64,000 nucleotides of DNA from Shinella zoogloeoides (GCF_003574625.1 NZ_QNUJ01000016.1:24273-88272); one strand, 5' to 3'. Shown: positions 24,892 through 35,024, counted from the first letter of the stretch. Made by a program: numbers and translations. The notes: generated from the sequence alone by a model not told the origin.

Positions 24892-26814
24892 ATGCGGGAT
24901 AAAGTGAACCGGCCGGAAAAGAGTTTTGCGTTTCTGAAGGCTGGCACCGCCCTCGCGGTCGCCGCAGCGCTCGCCTGTGGTCCGCTGGCCGCAAATCCGG
25001 CCCTTGCCTTCGAACTCTTCGGCATGAAATTCTTCGAAAAGGAGAAGGACACCGCCGAGGTCATCGATCCGGTCAATTATTCGCTGACGCTCGATCCGGG
25101 CACAGAGGACGGCGACCTCAAGAAGGCCGTCGAGAATGCCGCTTATCTGAAGCAGGACGAGGGGACGCCGGTCTCCGGCGACCTGGGCCTCGTCATCAAG
25201 GCGCGCGACGACCGCGACCGCATCCTTGCCGCGCTCTACGAGAACGGCCGCTATGGCGGCGTGGTGAACGTGACGGTCAACGGGCAGGACCTCGATTCCC
25301 TGCCGCCCAATCCGGAATTCAACCACCGGGGCGCGATCCCGGTGACGATCAGCGTCGAGCCCGGCCCGGTCTTCACCTTCGGCGAGGTGGCCTTTTCGGG
25401 CGATGCCGAGGGACGCAATCCGGCCGATTACGGGCTGGTGCCGGGTGCGCGGGCCGATTCCACCATCATCCTCAAGGCTGGCGAGAAGGTCGTCGTCGAT
25501 CTCAAGGCGGAAGGCCGGCCGCTGGCCAAGCTGACCGAGCGCAACGCCACCGCCGACCACAAGACGCAGACCGTCGACGTGGTGATCGCCGCCGAGGGCG
25601 GGCCGGTCGCACCCGTCGGCGCGGTCGGCGTCAACGGCACCAAGACTGTCGATCCCGGTTTCGTGCAGCGCTATTCGCGTATCAATGCCGGCCAGCCCTA
25701 TTCGCCGGAAGCGCTGACCAAGGCGTCGGAGCGGCTGCGCGCGCTCGGCGTCTTTTCTAGCGTGACGATCCGCGAGGCCTCCAAGCTCGCGCCCGACGGT
25801 TCACTGCCGATGACCATCGAGGTCTCCGAAGGCAAGCACCGCTATTTCGGCGTCGGCGCGCAATATTCGAACACGGACGGCATCGGCCTGCAGGGATATT
25901 GGGGGCATCGCAACCTTTTCGGCCAGGCCGAATCGCTGCGCATCGAAGGGTCGGTCAACCGGATCGGCGAATCGGATATCGGCGATCTCGACTATTCGAC
26001 CGCCATCCTTTTCTCCAAGCCCGGCGCCTTCGGCCCGGCCTCGACGTTCAATGCCAGCCTCAAGGCCTCGATCGTCGATCCCGACGCCTACAAGGCCTTC
26101 ACCACCACGGCGGCCGCGGGCGTCAGCGTCGAGCTTTCCGACAAGGATACGGTGAGCGCAGGCGCCGAGCTGAGCTGGGCCGATGTCGAGGACGCGTTCG
26201 GCAAGAACAAGTACCTGACGGCGAGCATCCCGATCGAATATGTGCGCGACACCCGCGACGACAAGCTGAACCCGACGGAAGGCTACCGCTTCCTGATCAA
26301 CGCGAAGCCGAGCTACGAAACGCAACGCGGCACGTTCTTCTCCAGCTTCGAAGGCGCGATCACCGGTTACAAGGCACTCGGCGCGGAGGATCGCTTCGTG
26401 CTCGCGGGCAAGCTTGCAGGCGGCACGATCATCGGCGGCGACCAGCTCTCCGACATTCCGGCGACGCGCCGCTTCTATCTCGGCGGCGGCGGCACGGTGC
26501 GCGGCTACGGCTATCAGGAGATCTCGCCGCGCAACGGGGCGAACCAGCTCCTCGGCGGGCGTTCCTACATGGCGGCGTCGGCGGAAGTCCGCATCGGGAT
26601 CACCGAGACGATCGGCCTTGTGCCCTTCATCGACGCGGGCACGGTCTCGACCGACGAGATCCCGGATTTCAAGGATATCCGGGCCGGCGCCGGCCTCGGC
26701 CTGCGCTATGCGACGCCGTTCGGGCCGCTCCGCCTCGATGTCGCGGTGCCGCTGAAGAAATATCCCGGCGGAACCTCCTTCGGGGTCTATGCCGGCATCG
26801 GCCAGTCCTTCTGA
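24892..26814 (+). CDS. tamA: Outer-membrane translocation and assembly module subunit TamA
   Basis: TamA is an Omp85-family barrel that works with TamB to assemble outer-membrane proteins and move lipids. The 640-residue protein has a signal peptide (TALAVAAALACGPLAANPALA), POTRA-like domains to about residue 310, and a C-terminal beta-barrel. The Omp85 signatures RRFYLGGGGTVRGYGYQ (lid-lock loop) and FGPLRLDVAVPL are present, and the protein ends in Phe as outer-membrane proteins do. The ribosome-binding site for ATG 24892 is weak (AAGGAG about 21 bases upstream), so a GTG four codons later is possible. tamB follows 102 bases downstream. Confidence 0.94.
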   Translation: MRDKVNRPEKSFAFLKAGTALAVAAALACGPLAANPALAFELFGMKFFEKEKDTAEVIDPVNYSLTLDPGTEDGDLKKAVENAAYLKQDEGTPVSGDLGLVIKARDDRDRILAALYENGRYGGVVNVTVNGQDLDSLPPNPEFNHRGAIPVTISVEPGPVFTFGEVAFSGDAEGRNPADYGLVPGARADSTIILKAGEKVVVDLKAEGRPLAKLTERNATADHKTQTVDVVIAAEGGPVAPVGAVGVNGTKTVDPGFVQRYSRINAGQPYSPEALTKASERLRALGVFSSVTIREASKLAPDGSLPMTIEVSEGKHRYFGVGAQYSNTDGIGLQGYWGHRNLFGQAESLRIEGSVNRIGESDIGDLDYSTAILFSKPGAFGPASTFNASLKASIVDPDAYKAFTTTAAAGVSVELSDKDTVSAGAELSWADVEDAFGKNKYLTASIPIEYVRDTRDDKLNPTEGYRFLINAKPSYETQRGTFFSSFEGAITGYKALGAEDRFVLAGKLAGGTIIGGDQLSDIPATRRFYLGGGGTVRGYGYQEISPRNGANQLLGGRSYMAASAEVRIGITETIGLVPFIDAGTVSTDEIPDFKDIRAGAGLGLRYATPFGPLRLDVAVPLKKYPGGTSFGVYAGIGQSF

Positions 26815-26916
26815 CTGTCGCCCCAATTTTCATCTAGGCTCTTGATCGCATGCGCGATTGGGATTCTAGACGTTGAGGAGCGATTCCGCGCTCCCCGCAC
26901 GCGAAATGGATGAAGC

Positions 26917-29900
26917 ATGAACAGGCTTTCCCGAATTCTCCGCGCAACGCTCCGCTGTGTCGGCTACGGCCTTGCCGTCCTCGTCGTGCTGGCCGTCGCG
27001 CTGCTGGGCTTCGTCGGGTTTTCGGACACCGGCGCGCGCCTGGCGGTTTCCTATGCGGAGAAGATCGCGGCTGCGAACGGGCAGGTCATCTCGATCAGCG
27101 AGCCCTCGGGCCTTCTGACGGGCAAGCTGCGCGCCGGCGCGATCACGCTCGGCGACGAGAAAGGGACCTATGCGGAAATCCGGGACCTTGCCGTCGACTG
27201 GTCGCCGCTGCGGCTCCTGTTCTTCAGCTTCGATGCGTCGCGGGTGTCCGCTTCCTCGATCTCGCTGCTCCGCCTGCCAGAGGCCAAGGCCGATGCGGAA
27301 CCGACGGAAAGCAAGCCGTTCAGCCTGCCGGTCGAGGTGCATGTGGGTTCGCTCGCCATTCCCGAACTCTTCGTCTCGGGAACCGTTGCCGGCCGTGACC
27401 AGCGCATCGTCGTGTCGGGACGGGGCGATGCGACGGCGGACAGCGTGGCGATCAAGCTTTCGGCCTCCGAAAAGGCGCGGCCCGATGCGCGCGTCGCGGC
27501 CGATATCGTCTTCAATCCGGCCGCCAACGAATTGCGGCTCGAGGCCGACGTCGCCGAGCCGAAGGGCGGAATCCTGGCGAGGCTGCTCAAGCTGCCGGAC
27601 GAGCCGGCCGTGGCGATCCGCCTGACGGGGGACGGCCCGCTCTCGCAATGGAAGGGACGGCTTTCCGCTGCGCTCGACGGCACGGAAATGCTGCGGGTCG
27701 ACGGCCGCCATGACCTGGCGCAGGGCGGCCTGCACACCATCGCGCTCAATGGCGGCGGCACGTTCGACGCGCTGATGCCGCCGCAGCTCCGCCCGCTCTT
27801 TGCCGGCGAGACCGGCATCGACGTGGTCGCCGCCTTCGACGGTTCGGATATGCTGCGCATCGAGAAGGGCGCGATCTCGACCGGTGCGATGACACTTGCC
27901 GCCTCTGGCACGCTGAGCGCCAAGGGCAGCAACGACCTCGACGTCAAGCTTTCCGGCAAGGACGGCCCCATCGATTTCCGCTGGCCGCTCGCCGATGGCG
28001 ACGCCCAGGTGGTCATCCACGACGCTGACCTTTCGCTGACCGGCGAGGCGAGTGCGGCAAGGCTCGAGGCCAATGCGACCATCGCCGCCGCCGAGCTGCC
28101 GGCCGGGCGCATCCAGGATATCCGCCTTGCCGCCCGGAGCGATGCCTTCGATGTGGCCAACCAGTCCGGCCGCATCGACGTGACGCTCGAAACCGGCACC
28201 ATGGTCTTCGCCAATCCCGATGTCGACCGAATGGTGAAGGGCCCGGCGAAACTCACCGCGACGCTGAATGTCTCGCCCGGCGAGATCGCTTTCGATCCGG
28301 CGACGCTTGAAAGCGCCAGCATCGGCGGCACGCTTTCCGGCCGCTACGGGCTGGAAAGCCGCGAGGCGGACGTCAATTTCCGTCTCTTCGCCCTGCCGGC
28401 CGTGCTGCCGCCGGCCCTTGCCGGCAAGTTCGACACGACGATCGCTATGGAGGGCCGGGTTCAGCTCGCCGGCGACGGCGGGCTCCAGGTTTCCGGCCTG
28501 ACGGTGAAGTCCGGCACGCTGGAGACGGCGGGCGATGTCTCGCTCGCAAAGGGCAATGTGGAGGCCGCGCTCACCGGCAAGGTGCTGAACCTCGGCAAGC
28601 TGCTGGCGGATGCGGCGGGCGAGGCGGCGTTCGAGCTTTCCGCGAATGGACCGCTTTCCGGGCCCGACGTTTCCGCGAAGATCACCTCCAGCGGGGCGAC
28701 GCTTTCCGGCCGAACGCTCAGCGACCTCGTGGTGACGCTGAAGGGCAAGGCGGTCGCCGACAGCCCCTCCGGCGAGCTGACGGCGACTGGCGCGCTCGAC
28801 GGGCAGGCGATCAATGTGCGCTCCAGCATCACGTCGGAGGGCGGGCGCATCTCCGTGCCGGTTCTGGAGGCCGAGATCGGCCCGAACACGCTGAAGAGCT
28901 CGCTGGCGCTGGCGCCGAACTTCATGCCCGACGGCACGATCCGCTTCGATTTCCCCGATCTCGGCCTGCTTGCCGCCATGGCCGGCCAGCAGGCGGCGGG
29001 CGATCTGTCCGGGCAGGTCGAGATCGCGACGGGCAACGGCAAGACTTCTGCCACCGTGCAGGCGTCCGGCGCCTCGATCCGCCGCGATGCCGTGAGCATT
29101 ACAAAGCCCGCCGTCGACCTTTCCATCACCGACCTTGCGACGGCGGCGATCACCGGCACGGTGCGCGCCGAGCAGGTCGCCTCGGGCGAGAACAAGCTGG
29201 AGGCGCTGAAGCTTGCCTTCACCCGTGAGGGACAGGCGACGAATTTCGACCTGACCGGCCGTCTCGACGGCGCGCCGCTCCTCACCAAAGGCAAGGTGCT
29301 GCAGCGGGAGGGCGGGCTCGACGTCGCCCTGCAGGCCTTCGAGGCCGCGCCGCGCCGCATTGCCGTCAAGCTCGCCAAGCCGACGACGATCGGCGTGACC
29401 AACGGCGTTGCGACGCTCGACGGGCTCACCATCCAGGCGGGCAGCGGTTCCGTTGCCGTTTCCGGCAAGGCGGGCGAGACGCTCGACCTGTCGCTGCGGC
29501 TCAATGCCCTGCCGGCCGCGCTCGTCAACAATTTCGCCGCCGGGCTCGATGCGGACGGCGCGATCGGCGGCACGGTGACGGTGAAGGGCAAGGCGGCGGC
29601 CCCCGTCGTCAACTATGCGCTCGACTGGAAGGGCGCGGTGACGAGCCAGACGCGCGGTGCAGGGATCGGCGCGCTCGACATCAATGCCAAGGGCGAATTC
29701 GCCAACAACCAGGTGCGCCTCGACACGGTGCTTTCCGGCGGCGGCGGGCTTTCCTTCCGCGGCGGCGGCACGGTCGGCATCGGCGGAGCGACGCCGCTCG
29801 GGCTGAAATTCAACGGCACGGTGCCGTTCAGCGCCCTGCAGGGCCAGCTTTCGGCGCAGGGCTTCGTGCTGACGGGCAATGCCAATGTCGACCTTGCCAT

Positions 29901-31089
29901 CGGCGGCACGGCGGCGGCGCCCTCCGTCACCGGCAGTATCACGGCGAGCGGCGCGCGCCTCGTCGACGTGCGCCGCAACCTTGCCGTCGAGAACCTCACG
30001 ATCCGCGTCAACATGAACGGGCGCCAGGCGGTGATCGAGACCGTTTCCGGCAAGCTGGCGAGCGGCGGGCAGCTTTCGGCGAGCGGCACGGTCGGGATCG
30101 ATCCTGCGAGCGGCTTTCCCGTCGACGTGGCGATCAAGCTCGGCGACATCGTCTATGTCGACGGCACGCTGGTGACCGGGAACGTTGCCGGCGACCTGAC
30201 GCTGAAGGGGCCGCTCGCGGACCTGGCGCTCGCCGGCAAGGTGCGCATCAACAAGGCGAACATCACCATTCCGCAGAAGCTGCCGGCATCGCTCTCGGAA
30301 ATCGACATCAAGCACCGCAACGCGCCGGCGGACGTCAAGCGCATGACCGCGGACGTCCAGCGCCAGCAGGGCTCCAGCGGCGCCTCACGCGGCATCGCGC
30401 TCGACCTCACCATCGAATCGCCGGGCCAGCTCTTCGTGCGCGGTCGCGGCATCAATGCCGAGATGGGCGGCAATCTCAAGATCACCGGCACGTCCGCGTC
30501 GCCGGTCGTCTCGGGCGGCTTCGAGCTGGAGCGCGGGCGCATGGAAATCCTGACGCGCCGCCTCGATTTCACCAGCGCCCGTATCGGCTTTGCGGGTGGA
30601 CTGGTGCCGACGGTTGATCTCGTCGCCTCCAGCACGGCCGGCACCACGGAAATCACCGTGACCGTGGCGGGTCTTGCCAGCAATCCGACGGTGACCTTCG
30701 CCTCCTCGCCCTCGCTGCCGCAGGATGAAATCCTGGCGCAGCTCATCTTCAACCGCTCCATGTCGAACCTCTCGGCGGTACAGATCGCGCAGCTTGCCTC
30801 GGCGGCCAGCCAGCTTGCCGGCGGCAGCTCCACCGGCCTGCTCGACAGCCTGCGCAGCAAACTCGGCGTCGACGACCTCGACATCACGACGGATGCCGAG
30901 GGCCGGGCGGCGGTGTCGGCCGGCAAGTATCTCAACGAGCGCACCTATATCGAGCTGAAGCAGGATCCCGAGACGAACGGGGCGAAGGCCGTGATCAACC
31001 TCGATGTCGGGCGCGGGCTGAAGCTGCGCGGCGAGGCCGGCAGCGCCGGCAGCGCGGGCGCAGGTATCTTCTACGAGAAGGAATATTGA
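26917..31089 (+). CDS. tamB: Translocation and assembly module protein TamB
   Basis: TamB is an inner-membrane-anchored, very long beta-taco protein that spans the periplasm to TamA. The 1390-residue product has an N-terminal membrane helix (residues about 16-38), a long series of beta-rich repeats (many LSG, LDG and ASG turns) and a C-terminal DUF490/TamB domain from about residue 1050, including DLTIESPGQLFVRGRGINAEMGGN, SSPSLPQDEILAQLIFNRSMSNLSA and the closing GRGLKLRGEAGS. Length is normal for alphaproteobacteria. A very long antisense ORF on the other strand is a GC-codon shadow. Confidence 0.95.
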   Translation: MNRLSRILRATLRCVGYGLAVLVVLAVALLGFVGFSDTGARLAVSYAEKIAAANGQVISISEPSGLLTGKLRAGAITLGDEKGTYAEIRDLAVDWSPLRLLFFSFDASRVSASSISLLRLPEAKADAEPTESKPFSLPVEVHVGSLAIPELFVSGTVAGRDQRIVVSGRGDATADSVAIKLSASEKARPDARVAADIVFNPAANELRLEADVAEPKGGILARLLKLPDEPAVAIRLTGDGPLSQWKGRLSAALDGTEMLRVDGRHDLAQGGLHTIALNGGGTFDALMPPQLRPLFAGETGIDVVAAFDGSDMLRIEKGAISTGAMTLAASGTLSAKGSNDLDVKLSGKDGPIDFRWPLADGDAQVVIHDADLSLTGEASAARLEANATIAAAELPAGRIQDIRLAARSDAFDVANQSGRIDVTLETGTMVFANPDVDRMVKGPAKLTATLNVSPGEIAFDPATLESASIGGTLSGRYGLESREADVNFRLFALPAVLPPALAGKFDTTIAMEGRVQLAGDGGLQVSGLTVKSGTLETAGDVSLAKGNVEAALTGKVLNLGKLLADAAGEAAFELSANGPLSGPDVSAKITSSGATLSGRTLSDLVVTLKGKAVADSPSGELTATGALDGQAINVRSSITSEGGRISVPVLEAEIGPNTLKSSLALAPNFMPDGTIRFDFPDLGLLAAMAGQQAAGDLSGQVEIATGNGKTSATVQASGASIRRDAVSITKPAVDLSITDLATAAITGTVRAEQVASGENKLEALKLAFTREGQATNFDLTGRLDGAPLLTKGKVLQREGGLDVALQAFEAAPRRIAVKLAKPTTIGVTNGVATLDGLTIQAGSGSVAVSGKAGETLDLSLRLNALPAALVNNFAAGLDADGAIGGTVTVKGKAAAPVVNYALDWKGAVTSQTRGAGIGALDINAKGEFANNQVRLDTVLSGGGGLSFRGGGTVGIGGATPLGLKFNGTVPFSALQGQLSAQGFVLTGNANVDLAIGGTAAAPSVTGSITASGARLVDVRRNLAVENLTIRVNMNGRQAVIETVSGKLASGGQLSASGTVGIDPASGFPVDVAIKLGDIVYVDGTLVTGNVAGDLTLKGPLADLALAGKVRINKANITIPQKLPASLSEIDIKHRNAPADVKRMTADVQRQQGSSGASRGIALDLTIESPGQLFVRGRGINAEMGGNLKITGTSASPVVSGGFELERGRMEILTRRLDFTSARIGFAGGLVPTVDLVASSTAGTTEITVTVAGLASNPTVTFASSPSLPQDEILAQLIFNRSMSNLSAVQIAQLASAASQLAGGSSTGLLDSLRSKLGVDDLDITTDAEGRAAVSAGKYLNERTYIELKQDPETNGAKAVINLDVGRGLKLRGEAGSAGSAGAGIFYEKEY

Positions 31090-31184
31090 TGTCGCGGGCA
31101 GCAATCCGCAAAGCGTTTGAAAGATTTTAACCAGAGCGTGCATAGGATCGCCGGGATACGCAGACCAACTGGGAAGACCGCTCG

Positions 31185-31661
31185 ATGACCTCCATCAACA
31201 CGGCCGGCTTTGCCGGCGACACGCTCGAAATCATCGCATTCCGCCTGCACGATCAGGAATTCTGCGTGAAGACGACCACGATCCGCGAAATCCGCGGCTG
31301 GGCGCCGTCCACGCCGATCCCGCATTCTCCGCCGGACGTCATCGGCGTGATGAACCTGCGCGGCACTGTGATCCCGATCATCGATCTGGCGCACAAGCTC
31401 GGCATGAAGAGCACGGAAGCCAACGAACGCAGCGCCATCGTGGTCGCCGAAGTCCACAACATGGTCGTCGGCCTCGTGGTCGACCGCGTGTCGGACATCC
31501 TGACGATCCGCAGCGAGCAGGTCCAGCCGGTGCCGGAAGTGACGACGTCCTTCGACAAGGCCTATGCGGAAGGCATCATCGCCCATGAGAACGGCATGAT
31601 CTGCTTCCTGAACCTTGCGCGCATGTTCAAGGAGCGCGACATGGAAGACATGGCCGCCTAA
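31185..31661 (+). CDS. Chemotaxis coupling protein CheW
   Basis: The 158-residue CheW-domain protein couples chemoreceptors to the CheA kinase at the inner membrane or in cytoplasmic arrays. Family motifs are EIIAFRLHDQEFCV, EIRGWAPSTPIPHSPPDVIGVMNLRGTVIPIIDL and GLVVDRVSDILTI. It stands alone, 95 bases after tamB and before a terminator, with a chemoreceptor gene downstream. It is therefore an orphan cheW outside the main che operon and is probably a paralogue of that operon's copy. Confidence 0.93.
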   Translation: MTSINTAGFAGDTLEIIAFRLHDQEFCVKTTTIREIRGWAPSTPIPHSPPDVIGVMNLRGTVIPIIDLAHKLGMKSTEANERSAIVVAEVHNMVVGLVVDRVSDILTIRSEQVQPVPEVTTSFDKAYAEGIIAHENGMICFLNLARMFKERDMEDMAA

Positions 31662-31686
31662 GCGAAGCGATACCGTTCAAACATGC

Positions 31687-31716
31687 AACCGTCCTGTGCA
31701 CGCAGGGCGGTTTTTT
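31687..31716 (+). terminator. Rho-independent terminator after cheW
   Basis: AACCGTCCTG and CAGGGCGGTT pair in a 10-bp stem with one G-T pair around TGCACG, followed by a T-run (TTTTTTGTTG). It separates cheW from the chemoreceptor gene. Confidence 0.87.
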
Positions 31717-32053
31717 GTTGCCTTCAATCGAGTGCAACTTTTGCGTTTGTATTGAGATGGATCGACCGCGCATATCCTTCCCTTACGTGAGTTTATCGCT
31801 ATCCGGTGATCTGCAAATCGGCTCATATGCAACCATACCTAGATTTCACCGTCTGCGTTTCATCAATTTTTAAGCCTATAATTCCATCTTTGATTGCAGG
31901 TGCGCATTTTGGCGCGGGCAGGGCCCTTCCCGCGATGATTGAATTCATAAATTCTAATCATGGTTCGCCGTGGCGGCCATGTCATATGACAACAATTGAC
32001 GACCGCCACGTCGCCATCCGAGAGCCCGTGGCCGTCGCACAAAGGGACAGGCC
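31717..32053. other. AT-rich intergenic region before the chemoreceptor gene
   Basis: About 340 bases without a gene, visibly richer in A/T than its surroundings. It holds a CGCGGG/CCCGCG dyad around 31914-31935 and nested arms TGATT/AATCA with GAATT/AAATTC at 31937-31961. The chemoreceptor promoter should lie here, but no hexamer pair stands out. Confidence 0.4.
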
Positions 32054-33817
32054 ATGCTTTCATTTGCAAAGTCTTCGGATGCGGCCCGCATCATCGACGC
32101 GCTGTCGCGTTCGCAGGCCGTGATCCATTTTGACCTCGACGGCACCATTCTGGAGGCCAACGAAAACTTCTGCCGAGCGCTCGGCTACGAGCTGAAGGAA
32201 ATCGTCGGCAAGCATCACCGCATCTTCTGCGACGCCGCCTATACGGCAAGCGAGGACTACCGGCAGTTCTGGGCGCGGCTCGGCCGCGGGGAATACGATT
32301 CCAACAGCTACAAGCGCCTGCGCAAGGATGGCGGCGAGATCTGGATCCAGGCGACGTACAATCCGGTCCTGCGCGGCGGCAAGCCCTACAAGGTGGTGAA
32401 GTTCGCCAGCGACATCACCGAGGCGAAGAAGCAGGCGTCGGAGGATGCCAGCAAGCTCGATGCGATCTCGCGCTCCCAGGCGGTGATCGAGTTCACGCCG
32501 ACCGGCGAGATCCTGCATGCCAACGAGAATTTCTGCGCGGCGCTCGGCTATGACCTTTCCGAAATCCGCGGCAAGCATCACCGCATGTTCTGCGATCCTG
32601 CCTATGTGCAGACGCCGGCCTATGCGGAATTCTGGAAAAAACTCGCGGACGGCCGGTTCATTTCCAACGAATTCGTCCGCTACGGCAAGGGCGGCAAGGA
32701 AATCTGGATCCAGGCCGCTTATAACCCGATCCGGGACCTCAACGGCCGCGTCTACAAGGTCGTGAAATTCGCGACCGACGTGACGGAGCGCATGTCGGCG
32801 ATCAACACGCTCGGCGCGGCGCTGAAGGCGCTGGCCGAGGGCGACCTCACGCAGAACCTTGCTACATCCTTCGTGCCTTCGATGGAAACGGTCCGCAAGG
32901 ACTTCAACGAGGCCGTCACCGGTCTGCACGAAGCGATGCGGACGGTCGAGGCCAATGCCAATGCGATCGCCTCCGGCGCGCAGGAGATCCGCTCTGCGGC
33001 GGATGATCTTGCCAAGCGCACCGAGCAGCAGGCGGCTTCCGTCGAGGAGACGGCCGCCGCCCTCGACGAGATCACCACGACGGTCGCCGATTCGAGCCGG
33101 CGGGCGGACGAGGCCGGCACGCTCGTCTCCAAAACGAAGGTGGGGGCGGAAAAGTCCGGCGCGGTGGTGAAGAAGGCGATCGACGCGATGGGGCAGATCG
33201 AGCAGTCGTCGCGCGAGATCTCCAACATCATCGGCGTCATCGACGATATCGCCTTCCAGACCAATCTGCTCGCCCTCAATGCCGGGGTCGAGGCGGCGCG
33301 GGCGGGCGAGGCCGGCAAGGGCTTCGCCGTCGTGGCGCAGGAGGTGCGCGAACTCGCGCAACGTTCGGCAAGCGCGGCCAAGGACATCAAGGCGCTGATC
33401 ACCACCTCCGGCGAGCAGGTGAAGAGCGGCGTCGCCCTCGTCGACGAGACCGGGCGGGCCTTGCAGGAGATTCTTGCCCAGGTGCAGGAGGTCCACACCA
33501 ACGTCGCGGCCATCGTGGAAGCCTCGCGCGAGCAGTCGACCGGCCTTCGCGAGATCAACCAGTCGGTCAACGCGATGGACCAGGCGACGCAGCAGAATGC
33601 GGCGATGGTGGAGGAAAGCACGGCGGCGAGCCACGCGATGGCCCGCGAGGCCGATGCGCTGCATGCTCTCATCCGGCGGTTCCGCCTTGCCGGCAGCGCG
33701 CAGCCCGTCCAGCAGGCGGCGGCGCCCGCCCATGTCGCGCAGCTTCATGTCGCGGCGCGCAGCATGCGGTCGCCGCGTGGTTCGGCGGCGGTGGCGGAGA
33801 GTTGGGAAGAGTTCTGA
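32054..33817 (+). CDS. Soluble methyl-accepting chemotaxis protein with two PAS domains
   Basis: The 587-residue receptor has no transmembrane segment. Two homologous PAS domains (about residues 10-125 and 130-250) share [24 protein letters not shown] sequence and look like an internal duplication. A HAMP-like linker ([17 protein letters not shown]) leads to the MCP signalling domain, whose tip reads [28 protein letters not shown]. The final residues, ESWEEF, resemble the CheR-docking pentapeptide (NWETF type). It probably senses an internal signal such as redox or energy state through the PAS domains; the ligand is unknown. Confidence 0.93.
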   Translation: MLSFAKSSDAARIIDALSRSQAVIHFDLDGTILEANENFCRALGYELKEIVGKHHRIFCDAAYTASEDYRQFWARLGRGEYDSNSYKRLRKDGGEIWIQATYNPVLRGGKPYKVVKFASDITEAKKQASEDASKLDAISRSQAVIEFTPTGEILHANENFCAALGYDLSEIRGKHHRMFCDPAYVQTPAYAEFWKKLADGRFISNEFVRYGKGGKEIWIQAAYNPIRDLNGRVYKVVKFATDVTERMSAINTLGAALKALAEGDLTQNLATSFVPSMETVRKDFNEAVTGLHEAMRTVEANANAIASGAQEIRSAADDLAKRTEQQAASVEETAAALDEITTTVADSSRRADEAGTLVSKTKVGAEKSGAVVKKAIDAMGQIEQSSREISNIIGVIDDIAFQTNLLALNAGVEAARAGEAGKGFAVVAQEVRELAQRSASAAKDIKALITTSGEQVKSGVALVDETGRALQEILAQVQEVHTNVAAIVEASREQSTGLREINQSVNAMDQATQQNAAMVEESTAASHAMAREADALHALIRRFRLAGSAQPVQQAAAPAHVAQLHVAARSMRSPRGSAAVAESWEEF

Positions 33818-33827
33818 GCGACTATAG

Positions 33828-33853
33828 AACGGCCGGCAGCGATGCCGGCCGTT
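33828..33853. terminator. Hairpin between the chemoreceptor gene and fdsD
   Basis: AACGGCCGGCA and TGCCGGCCGTT make a perfect 11-bp stem with a GCGA loop, 10 bases after the chemoreceptor stop and 5 bases from the convergent fdsD stop. It probably ends both transcripts, though the T-run is very short on either side. Confidence 0.65.
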
Positions 33854-33858
33854 GACGA

Positions 33859-34110
33859 TCAGGCAAGGCCGGTCGGCGCATCCATCTGGGGCACGGGCCG
33901 ATGAATCAGCGGCACGGCTTCGAGGACGAGGCCGTCGAGACCCTCGCCGCCGTGATTGTCGACGAGGTCGAAAAGCTGGCGGCGCATGCGCGGTTCCCAG
34001 AACTTGTTGATGTGGGTGGCGACGCCGCCCGGCCGTTCATCCGCAGGCTGGGAATGGAAGAAGGTGGCGATCTGGTTTGCCATCCTGATGATCTTGTTGT
34101 CGTCCGACAT
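33859..34110 (-). CDS. fdsD: Formate dehydrogenase subunit delta
   Basis: The 83-residue FdsD is the small accessory subunit of NAD-dependent molybdenum formate dehydrogenases. It is needed for an active enzyme and binds the pterin cofactor together with its chaperone. The family pattern IIRMANQIATFFHSQP and VATHINKFWEPRMRRQLFDLV is clear. I start it at ATG 34110, five bases after GGAGG, rather than at an in-frame upstream start. It is last of the fds operon, 72 bases after fdhD, and that gap holds a palindromic repeat. Confidence 0.92.
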   Translation of the reverse strand: MSDDNKIIRMANQIATFFHSQPADERPGGVATHINKFWEPRMRRQLFDLVDNHGGEGLDGLVLEAVPLIHRPVPQMDAPTGLA

Positions 34111-34122
34111 GCCTGCCTCCAA

Positions 34123-34168
34123 GAACAATTCCAGCAAAAGCGCGAAGCGGCCTTGCGTCCGGAATTGC
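34123..34168 (-). repeat. Palindromic intergenic element (copy B)
   Basis: On the minus strand this 46-mer matches the element at 11993-12038 in 36 of 46 positions. Its outer arms are GCAATTCC and GGAATTGT, against GCATTTCC and GGAAATGC in the other copy, so one base pair has changed on both sides. It sits between fdhD and fdsD, ending 12 bases before the fdsD start, inside the operon. Confidence 0.65.
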
Positions 34169-34182
34169 GTTAAAACAATGCT

Positions 34183-35016
34183 CTAACCGTTGCCCACCCA
34201 GCGCGTGGCGTCGGCGACGACGCGCTCCGCACCGGTGAAAATCTCGAATTCGTCGCCGCGCACCAGCGCGATCAGCGTCATGCCCGCCTCTTGCGCCGTG
34301 CGGATGGCGAGCGCAGTCGGCGCGGAAATGGCGATGATGAAGGGGCTGCCGATGACCGCCGTCTTCTGCACCATCTCCACCGAGACACGGCTCGTCACGA
34401 CCACCGCGCCCGCATCTCCCGCATGGCCCGCGCGCCTCGCGGCCCCGACGAGCTTGTCGAGCGCATTGTGCCGGCCGACATCCTCGCGCACGGCGACAAG
34501 GCCCTTGCCGGGCACATAGAAGCCGGCGCCGTGCACGGCGCGCGTCATCATGTGCAGCGGCTGCTGGCCGTTCAGCAGGCGGACCGCCTCGACCACGTCC
34601 TCTTCGCTCAAGGTAAGCGAAGAAGAACTAACGGAGGGCGTCACGCGCACGGCCTGCTCGATGGATTCGATGCCGCAGAGGCCACAGCCGACCGGGCCGG
34701 CCATGTGGCGGCGGCGGGCAGTCAGGGCGTCGTTTTGCGCATCCGCAAGGCGGATCTGAAGGTCGATGCCCCTGTCTTCCGCCACCGCCTCGACGGTTTC
34801 GATCTCGGCCGGATCGGCGATGATGCCTTCCGTCAGACTGAAGCCGACGGCGAAATCCTCAAGGTCGGCGGGCGTCGCCATCATCACGGCATGGGTTGAG
34901 CCGGCATAGGAGAAGGCGACGGGCGTCTCCTCCGGAACGACGCGCTCGCCAGCCGTCAGCCGCCCGCTGCGGCGGGCGGTTTCGGAAACCTTGCTCGTGG
35001 TGGCGAAACCGGGCAC
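34183..35016 (-). CDS. fdhD: Formate dehydrogenase accessory sulfurtransferase FdhD
   Basis: FdhD transfers sulfur from a cysteine desulfurase to the molybdenum cofactor before it enters formate dehydrogenase. The 277-residue protein has the cysteine pair CGLC at 111-114 that carries the sulfur, the downstream VREDVGRHNALDKL motif, and VTSRVSVEMVQKTA. It starts with GTG at 35016, supported by AGGAG five bases upstream, and lies only eight bases after fdsA. Operon context confirms the role. Confidence 0.95.
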   Translation of the reverse strand: MPGFATTSKVSETARRSGRLTAGERVVPEETPVAFSYAGSTHAVMMATPADLEDFAVGFSLTEGIIADPAEIETVEAVAEDRGIDLQIRLADAQNDALTARRRHMAGPVGCGLCGIESIEQAVRVTPSVSSSSLTLSEEDVVEAVRLLNGQQPLHMMTRAVHGAGFYVPGKGLVAVREDVGRHNALDKLVGAARRAGHAGDAGAVVVTSRVSVEMVQKTAVIGSPFIIAISAPTALAIRTAQEAGMTLIALVRGDEFEIFTGAERVVADATRWVGNG

Positions 35017-35024
35017 GGGCGCTC

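Noticed and set aside
26866..30315. Long minus-strand ORF (over 1100 codons) opposite tamB
   Set aside because: Its translation is rich in Arg, Ala, Gly and His with no recognisable domain, the sign of a high-GC antisense frame. The plus strand encodes a clear TamB.
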